Shown here piece by piece: positions 56,646 through 64,000 of a stretch of 64,000 nucleotides of DNA (position 1 is its first letter; every line of letters begins with the position of its first letter). This stretch comes from Lineus longissimus (lineage: Eukaryota; Nemertea; Pilidiophora; Heteronemertea; Lineidae), in assembly GCF_910592395.1 (NCBI RefSeq), contig NC_088325.1, positions 15,626,109 to 15,690,108 on the forward strand. The letters are read 5' to 3'. Position numbers and translations under genes: made by a program. Below the pieces are notes generated by a model that was not told where the DNA came from, did not search any database, and saw only the letters and a list, made by a program, of their open reading frames with translations.

Positions 56646-59600
56646 ATGGGTTGCGGGTGCGAGTGTGTGGCCAAGGTCTTCCTCATCCTGCTCAACATAC
56701 TAACAGGGGTAAGTATCGCCATTCGCCCATTTCAGAAACGTAGTTTTACCGGAACAAACCAAAAAATGAGCCTCCTAATTGGCTCATTGCAAATGAGCAT
56801 GTCGGGGGTGCAGATTTCGGCCCTTTTGATTGGTTTAATTCCGAAGGCTGTGCTGGAGGAGCAGGACCGGCATCTTCTGATTGGCCAATAAGTCATCACG
56901 TGGGTTTGAAAATGATGCCAGTGGAAAGCGAACGGAATAAATGTCAGTGACAGGCACAAAATTCTTGCTCAAAGATAGCACGATTTGAGCACGATTACTG
57001 ATATGTTGTTTTCGCCACATGCTCTCAAGAATCATTTCTTTGCAGCTTCTCGGGTTCCTGCTGTTAGCTGTGGGGATATTCACCCAGTTTGCCGCCGAAT
57101 ACGTTCGACAAGGCTTGAAAGGTGCGGCTGACGTACTCAAGGATCAAGGCATGGCTAACGTGAGCTCGTTTTCATGTTCATTGTTCATTGATCTCTTAAC
57201 CTGAGGGACCTTTGCAATAAAAACTCTCGGAAAACACCATTCTCGCGGTATTTGATCAAACATTATCTTGAACCACATCAGAGGTGAAGGGTTATTGTTG
57301 TGCGCAACCTCCGCGACGCGACCTCTCACAGCTATGTGTGGAGGCCTTGGCACGTGCGTACAGCTCTTTGACCATGCGGATACCCATCCATCTATACTGC
57401 AGTCGTCGCCTACAAAAGATCGCTGTTGTGACCGTGTCGTCAAGGGTCCAACATGAAATGACATCATCCTCGATATTGTCCCATGTCGCCCGGACTTGAT
57501 GCTATTCTAACCCCACCATCTTGTTTCAGGTCGACCTCCTGGCCATGTACAATGAACTCAAACCAATCGTGAATGGCATCGCCATACCCCTGATCGTGAT
57601 TGGGGCGTTCTTCTTCATCGTCTCCATGTTTGGTTGCTATGGCGCCTGTTGCAACAAACGAGTCTGCCTTATCATCGTAGGTCACCGGCAATCTTCGAGT
57701 GTCCTAATCTATGCTCGGAAATGGTCGGGAAAATGACGTCAATGCAATATTTTACCCTAGTGACAGCAAGCGCCATCTAGCGAGCGCCATTAACAACACC
57801 CTTACTATTGTTTGTGCTACTGACCCCCATAACCCAACTAATGCTGTGATTGCTGGTGTAGCAGTCCCCCCCCCCCCTGGAAAAGTGTCCTTCCCTATTG
57901 AAGTGTCCTTCCCTATCGAAACTCAAGACCTCTCAAACCTCAGAGATTAAAGGCGCATTATAGAATATCATGACCGAGTATTTTGTCCCCGATACACTCT
58001 ATCTGATCTATCCTTGCTGGGACAAATTTTCTCCCATCACCAGACCAAAATGACCTTTTGTTTTGCTGCAAATCCCGAGTTACCTTTTTCAGTATGCGAT
58101 CATGGTTACGATAGTCTTCGTTGGTATGCTGGTGGGTGTCATCTATATCATCGCGGGCGCCGCTCAGGTAAACAGTCGACTCGTTTTCTGTAAACTGATT
58201 TTGTCCTCCTCCAAACCTTGTTTCAATGCCTTCCTCCAAACCATTGTCTCCAGTAAACATGGTAAACTGAACCTTGATGGATCGTTTTAGAGTGTTTCCG
58301 CATATTGTTTGGGAAAAACGGATTGACACGTTTTTCTGTTCCTCCAATTGAAAGGTCGTGGTCTCTCAAGCTGCCCATTGCATGAAAATATGGGAATATC
58401 GGGAACAATCAAACATATAAGACCAGATTTACGCCCTATTCGGTCATAATTCGGATATTCGGCCATGTGCAGTCATATTCGGTCATGTTCGGCCATATTC
58501 GGCAACATTCGGCCATATTTGTGGTCATCGGCCATGTTCGACCAAAATTGACAGATTCGGTCATTGCATGATTTCTTACTGTCTTGGTCTTTGCAATGGT
58601 AGGTAAAGTCAGATGCGAAGGCACAGGTAAAGAAAGAGATAGTGGACAATTTCGTCGGGATCAATGCCACCAACGGTATCTCTCTCGTGGTGAACATCGT
58701 ACAGATATACGTAAGTCCTTTTTCAATATTTTTCTCAGTGATTAAGTTTCTGTTGAATATCCGGGAAGCCATTTTTGCAGATCGGATTTCCATTCTCCAA
58801 GCAGATACAGGGTTAGACTCTCCAAACAGAGATGTCCATTACAAGCGCGGTTTGATATTGTAATCTCCAGGTCGAAAAGCGATCGATCTGTCCCCAGAAA
58901 ACCGACAGAAAACACCCATATGGTCAAAGAAGGAAATGACATGCTGATGACTATGAGTACAGAACTTTGAATTTTCTGAGCTTTTGTTTGTCAAAACGGA
59001 AGAATTATTGCGTATTTAAAGGATGGGTGAACGTATGTTGTGGTTACTTTTCTTGCAGTTCAACTGCTGTGGTATGGACAACTGGCACGACTTTGATAAA
59101 TGCAAGAAGTGGGAGAAGCAGGTTGCATTCAGTACGAAAAATGTCAAGGTAACAGGTAAGCTTGGCGCAGGCCTACAAAGATTGGCTGCACATGAGAGGG
59201 CGGCTATAGCATGATACCTCTGCAACAGGCCACCACCATTTTGTGTGAAATCCGCACGTGCAAGATTCAGTAAAAGGCGCTAACAACACAGGAATGTATT
59301 TAATGTTGCTCTAAAGGGTTCAGCTAAAACCGAGGCGCCTCCCTATACTTGTACCTGCAGCCCAAGCGATTATGGCCACGGCACCAAAACCTGCTCCCGG
59401 GAACCCGCAGCTACCAAACGAAGTGCAATGTGTTATTCACTGAAAGTAGGACAAATTCTAACCAGTGTGTTGCTTTTCTCATCACCAGGTACACTTCTGA
59501 TCCCAATCTCATGTTGCCAGATGAATGGCGCCTTCCCAAGTGTCACGTTGAAGGATGACCAATGTCCCTTGACGGGAAGTAGTCCGTACAAGAACACGGT

Positions 59601-60576
59601 AGATAATGACTTTATATCTAATTCAATTTCTTGTCCGCCCTTTAAAGGGAGTCGAAAGTATTAGCACTTGTACTTGTATATATTGCTGATTCAAACACGA
59701 CCCAGCCCCTTAGCTGTACATGATTCATCAAAATGTCCACTGTTTCACGCCATCTGATGGATGGAACAATGTCCCAATAAACTCAAACGATGTCACCTTC
59801 TACATTGGCCACTACACAGTAGCCTCATGCATTAGGACCACTGGTACCACCATACGATAATGGTATCAGTCTATCTCAGTCTATCTCTTTCAGGGCTGTT
59901 TCTCGAAGATTGAAAAGTTCGTGTCTGAATATACGACCTACATGTACGTGGCTCTTGCCATGCCTCTCGTATTCTTGGTAAGTACATCCTGCACATACCA
60001 TCTACGTTTTTTTTTAAAGCCTCATTTGGGGAAGCTTTTGAGCACACCATTTATATCTTACCGCAAGCTTGAAGCCAACATTCTGTTCGGGAAGATGAGG
60101 ATGCCTTTCTATAATGTGTAAGACTCTAAAAGGTCAAATCAACGCCGAGGTGACTTGTCCTTATCTGTCCTACCCAAAGATTGTCAGAAAAGCAATGCTT
60201 TCACACTCTAAGACTGTATTGTCGAGATTTGTTTCGGATTTTGTTGTCAGATATGCCAAGATCGCCAATGGCCGCTGTTGGTGCATACGAGTGGTAGGTT
60301 CCCAAACGAAAATGTAAGCACGACGATTGTTCGAGGCAAGCTCAAAATGGCGGGCGAGAACGAGCTACTCATTCAACATCCTGCCATCTAGTGATAGGAT
60401 AAGGAGTCAATCCTTCATGATTAATCAACCCATCAATTGTCTGAGACCATCCTGTCTTGGATGATCGTCTGCTGATTCTTCGTATGTTATTTCAGGCTAT
60501 TCTGATGGCGCTGGGGTGGTACTTGTGGAAGAAGGCTGGCGATTCTGACATGGGCAGCGCAGCCAAGATGATCTAA
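56646..60576 (+). CDS. Tetraspanin
   Basis: Four-helix membrane protein that organises partners in tetraspanin-enriched domains. Exons: 56646-56708, 57046-57159, 57530-57676, 58093-58167, 58603-58710, 59059-59155, 59489-59598, 59894-59977, 60496-60576. Total 879 nt, 292 residues. MGCGCECVAKVFLILLNILTG is the usual Cys-rich start and first helix. Helix 2 (NGIAIPLIVIGAFFFIV) is followed by the short FGCYGACC loop; helix 3 is in exon 4. The large extracellular loop has the signature CCG at 172-174, then DKC, ISCCQ, DQC and GCF, seven cysteines in all. NAT in exon 5 is a potential N-glycosylation site. Helix 4 is YMYVALAMPLVFLAILMALG and the tail is short (KKAGDSDMGSAAKMI). The exon pattern, nine short exons mostly in phase 0, fits the family. 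I cannot assign an orthologue. Confidence 0.95.
58290..58430. repeat. Diverged copy of the 56.4-kb dispersed element in a tetraspanin intron
   Basis: GCTGCCCATTGCATGAAAATATGG and nearby GGGAATATCGGGAACAA match, with changes, the sequence at about 56450-56490 (GCTGCCTATTGCATGGAAAC). It is followed by a short TTCGGCCAT/TTCGGTCAT simple repeat (about 58440-58560). Confidence 0.55.
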
Positions 60577-60831
60577 AGGTGGAGCATCGTTTCCAGTGAG
60601 TCCAAGGGCCTTGTATGGAATACCCTTGGACCCTTTGTTGTACCCGCGCTGATGCCATCTGACCGACCGACTGCTGTCCCCCGTGACGTCTACTCCTTCC
60701 TCACCGATTTCGATTCATTTCCGTAGTTTGCCTTTTCGATGCAATGTAAACAAAAACTGTTGTTCCGTCCATGCAGTGCTATTATTATGAGTCCATAAGT
60801 GCCATAAATAAGAGTTATTTATTGAATTACA

Positions 60832-61004
60832 ATAGAACCTCCCTTAGAGGACACCTCTCTATTTAGGATAACCTCTCAATTATGGACACTATGTATGGTC
60901 CCAAATTGGTTGTTTCTATTCAAATTGACCTCTCTAATCAGGACACCTCTCTCATTAAGGACAAAACTTGTCAGTCCCGAGGGTGTCCTTAATAGAGAGG
61001 TTCC
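60832..61004. repeat. Small inverted-repeat element of about 173 bp in the tetraspanin 3' region
   Basis: The left end AGAACCTCCCTTAGAGGACAC is an imperfect inverted match to the right end at 60983-61004 (GTGTCCTTAATAGAGAGGTT CC). Related words (GGACACCTCTCT, GACCTCTCTAATCAGGACAC) repeat inside. It would fold into a hairpin; it resembles a MITE. Confidence 0.55.
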
Positions 61005-61157
61005 AGTATCTGTTTACGCAAGAATGTGGCCAATAGTGTGCTCCATTTTGACAGATCGGGGAAACTGTGACTGTAGCAGGCCTGCATGAACTGCCTCAAT
61101 ATTGTGATACTACCAGTGGCGGCGCATGGTGGCAAGTAGTGGTATTATCCTCCTGTT

Positions 61158-61163
61158 AATAAA
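61158..61163 (+). promoter_or_regulatory. Candidate poly(A) signal downstream of the tetraspanin gene
   Basis: AATAAA about 580 bp past the stop; weak evidence. Confidence 0.3.
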
Positions 61164-62163
61164 TCTATCGTTCATTTTGCACACGGTGTTGCGTTGGAGC
61201 TTCGAAGGAGTCTTCTTGTAACTAGCCAAGTGAACATATGCCTTCTGACCTATTGTAGAGATTTCTCGGAAACCTTGTGTACTATGAAAGCAGTTTTACT
61301 CATCATATTGTTTGTAATGTATTCGACTTTCGATTTCTTCGTAAAGACTTTTATAGTTAGATCTATGAATAAAGATGCCGATACATTATCTGCCAAGTCT
61401 TGTTGTTTGATTATTTGAATTAGAAACATCTCGAAATGAGCAACCGAATCTCGACATCGAGTGCGATCGTTAAACAGCTTATTGATTTATGAGAGTAGAC
61501 TTTGGGAAACAAATAAAATCGCCAAACAATGTGATATCGATGATCGTTTAGCTTATAACGACGAAACTGGAATCGATATAATGAAGTCAATATTGTCCAA
61601 ATGTACAATAGACCTTTTAGAACTGTCTCGTAGCGACAAGACAGGCCAGACTGGCCTCGTTATGCGTCCTCGCTGTCTCTTCTGTTTGATAATACCTGCT
61701 CGTCTGCGCATGCGTGGGCGAGTGGTTACAGTCGTTGTGCTTGCAATTTACAAAGCTGTGGTGGTCGTCGTCGTTGTCGTCATTAGCAAATTTTTAAACC
61801 GTTGGCGAAGAGCTACGAACGACGAAGTACGAAGTACATGTATTTAAATGTATTTCATCGAAATCTGTTTTTGATTCAGAGGGAGCATTTGGTTGCTGCG
61901 AGACTGAAGCCGAGGTCTGGTCTGGCCCTGGCATCTCAATCAGCAACACCAGCCTCGTTCCCGTCTTCACCTGCGTACACGTACAATCAAATGGACGTCA
62001 CCATGATGGCCATCAAGGAAACCATCTTTTTCAGTAAACGATGAATATTCAACCTCTCGTATCCGGACTAGAATATCATTACAAGGAAAATTAAACCTTG
62101 CTCCTTTTGCTGGTAACGTCTGTATCCCTGCTGGGAGAGAGCGACACTCCAATCCATCGGAGA

Positions 62164-64000
62164 ATGTCGTCGTCGTCGTCGTTTATTTTAGTTTACCTCA
62201 ACCTGTCCTTGACCCAGCCGAATATCGCCAGCTACAGAGCCTCGTCCCTACTAGAGTGTTCGTTCAGTTGTCAGAACAATCCAAGATGTAAGACATTTCA
62301 ATATCAGCTGAAGAAGAAAAGCTGCAGACACAGCAGTACAATTGTAGATCATGTGACGTATAAGAAAGAAAATGGCGCCTTGGTGTTTTCAAGACAAGGT
62401 CAATTGGAAAGGGTGAGGTAGTTGCGAAGGTAGTCGCAGCTTACTCTTTTGCCAGTTTTGAGAGATAGCAGTACTCCTATAGCCCTTGTTCCTTTCCATC
62501 GATCATAAATGTGTTAATTTGAACTGACCGTCTACGTGTGTTCTGCTCGTATACTCACTGGCGTTCCCAAGGATTCTTTGCGAATCATTCCAAGTATCGT
62601 GATGATATTCTGTCATTTTATTCAGAAAATAACCCCGTAAACATGGACCATATTTTGTGTAGGGTACATTGTAAAGGCAACCGTGGTATATAGCTGTTTT
62701 GTTGCACTCCGGTGTGACGTTTTTGAGTGTTTCAGTTTCTATTTTTTCCCTCATTGTTTGGGAACGGCCTCGCCGTCCCAGGTCATTGCACCTCCGCCAA
62801 TTCCTGACGCAAGGTTGCATCGTAGCTACGTTGATCAGAGCGAACGACTACCCAAATATCACGAGATCTCACAGGGAGGCGCGTGGTTTTACCAGGCTAG
62901 TTTGGAACACTGAAACATATAGAAACATAGATTGATACGTTTTCTATCTCAACCACATATGTCACAACGGTCTTTTTACTGACGTACTCCATGAATTTAT
63001 TTTCTCGTTTTTTTAAGTCTAGAGGGCCAAGAACGACTTACATTCGTACAAATGAGTTCACCTTCGATGTTACCATTGAATTTGACCATGCCTTCTACCA
63101 CGGTCAAATGGACGTGTTGTTGTTCTATAAGTGGTTATCATTAAACAAACAGTATAAAACTGGCCTTCATGTCTACAAGATCCTTGGCGGAGGAAAGACG
63201 CTGAGGAAGAAAGGATGGCTGTTAGATGATTGGCTTAGGATAATAGGAGAATGGAGAAACTTCATCATCATTAGTACGGCGAATTTATCTCGGGGTATTT
63301 TTGCTCTGCGCGACATGAGCCAGGGTATGACTCTTGAACCTGATGGATACCTGTTCGTCAAGCAGAGTACGGTAAGATTGACTGGAACCAAGGTGACAGT
63401 TAGGACACCAAGCATCCCCACTGAACAGATGCTGATGTTATGTCCCCTTGAACCACAATACGATACCATAGTATACTATAGGATACCATAGATCATCACA
63501 GATTAGCATCGCAGGCGTATATTTCATGAGCTGCTGCATTTGCTGCGTGACATGTCTTGGGAGTGGTCGGCAGAGTCTGCTGATTCGTTCAGCTAGTCCT
63601 AGCAACAAAGATAGTAGGCCTATGTCGTTTGTTTGTATCGCGGACCGCTTATTTAGGTCTATGCTTGTATATTTCTGTAAATCGTAACGAAGTCACTTGA
63701 AGAAAGGCAGTGATATTTTCTTCTTTCGTCAGGATGTTCAAACTTTAACACATCAGTTCAACTGCTCAAAAGTCGCTTTTTTCGAGAAGATCGGGATAGT
63801 CATCATGGCATATGGAATGTGGAAATCAGAAGAATATGATGTAATCATGCATTGTTATGTTAAAGAGATGAAACCTGGCGGAAGGTCACTTTCAGTTCAC
63901 CTGAGAGTCGAATGTATTCGGGAATTGAAGAATCTCAAAGAAATGTACTATTATTCGCATAAGAGCACACCATTGCTTACTACCATTACTGGTAAAACTC
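62164..64000 (+). CDS. PAN/apple-like secreted or membrane protein with a possible LamG/pentraxin-like part; partial at right edge
   Basis: Exons: up to 62412 (start uncertain; ATG at 62164), 63018-63371, 63733 to beyond 64000; all joins are phase 0. The first exon has a PAN/apple cysteine pattern, LECSFSCQNNPRCKTFQYQL then KKSCRHS, found in extracellular binding modules. The second exon (118 residues) reads EFTFDVTIEF...LLFY, then GEWRNFIIISTANLSRGIFA and EPDGYLFVKQ. That order resembles LamG or pentraxin-like folds (GEW.H.C...G...L..D... then G.LVLGQ), but the match is weak. The third exon has two cysteines and no recognised domain. The 5' start may instead be an acceptor near 62190, with the signal peptide in an upstream exon I cannot define. 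Expected to be extracellular. Confidence 0.5.

Larger units (their letters stand above)
60577..62163. other. Spacer between the tetraspanin and the PAN-like gene
   Basis: Holds the tetraspanin 3' UTR, the small inverted-repeat element and probably the 5' end of the PAN-like gene. A hydrophobic leader-like frame (LLLLVTSVSLLG, from 62098) lies just upstream of 62164 but lacks an ATG in frame. Confidence 0.4.

Noticed and set aside
61461-61847. 128-codon plus-strand frame upstream of the PAN-like gene
   Set aside because: No family similarity, no splice context; composition is typical of non-coding sequence here.

Overview
The window is nuclear DNA from an animal, probably an aquatic invertebrate. 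Every gene is split into short exons with GT-AG introns. The recognisable proteins are animal families (a ciliary WD40 protein, TMEM147, a DHHC palmitoyltransferase, two Rh ammonia channels, a tetraspanin, a GH3-domain protein). Introns and spacers are full of minisatellites and decayed transposons. I cannot name the species; short TAGGCCTA-type words and paired Rh glycoprotein genes would fit a marine deuterostome or lophotrochozoan, but that is an impression only.

Layout. 79-14415, minus: CFAP44 (WDR52), 5' end complete, 3' end off the left edge, with a very long disordered and acidic N-terminal extension. 16681-18689, plus: TMEM147, complete in five exons. 19576-21134: about 23 copies of a 68-bp satellite. 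21622-24330, minus: a ZDHHC23-like palmitoyltransferase in six exons, with a 46-bp repeat array across one exon-intron boundary. 24.4-28.1 kb: gene-poor, with a duplicated block of about 0.5 kb and a 93-bp minisatellite. 28146-36017, minus, and 37702-43699, plus: two head-to-head Rh-type ammonia channel genes of nine exons each, with matching intron positions and signs of gene conversion. 45426-46262, plus: a two-exon gene for a 123-residue, two-helix membrane protein I do not recognise. 47870-51374, plus: a GH3-domain (ANL-type adenylating) protein in five exons. 51.9-53.1 kb: a dead non-LTR retrotransposon. 54544-55389: a DNA element with perfect terminal inverted repeats. 56646-60576, plus: a tetraspanin in nine exons. 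62164-64000, plus: a PAN/apple-like gene running off the right edge.

Exon boundaries were set by hand by requiring GT-AG sites, matching phases and family-consistent protein across each junction. For TMEM147, ZDHHC23, both Rh genes, the GH3 gene and the tetraspanin the joined lengths are exact multiples of three.

The genes are unrelated in function except the Rh pair. The most unusual theme is that in four genes (CFAP44, ZDHHC23, the minus-strand Rh gene, GH3) a tandem array starts at or immediately beside a splice donor. In three of them the donor or exon tail is itself inside the repeat unit. The second theme is patchwork homogenisation of the two Rh genes: exon 2 and exon 5 are near-identical in DNA while neighbouring exons have diverged.
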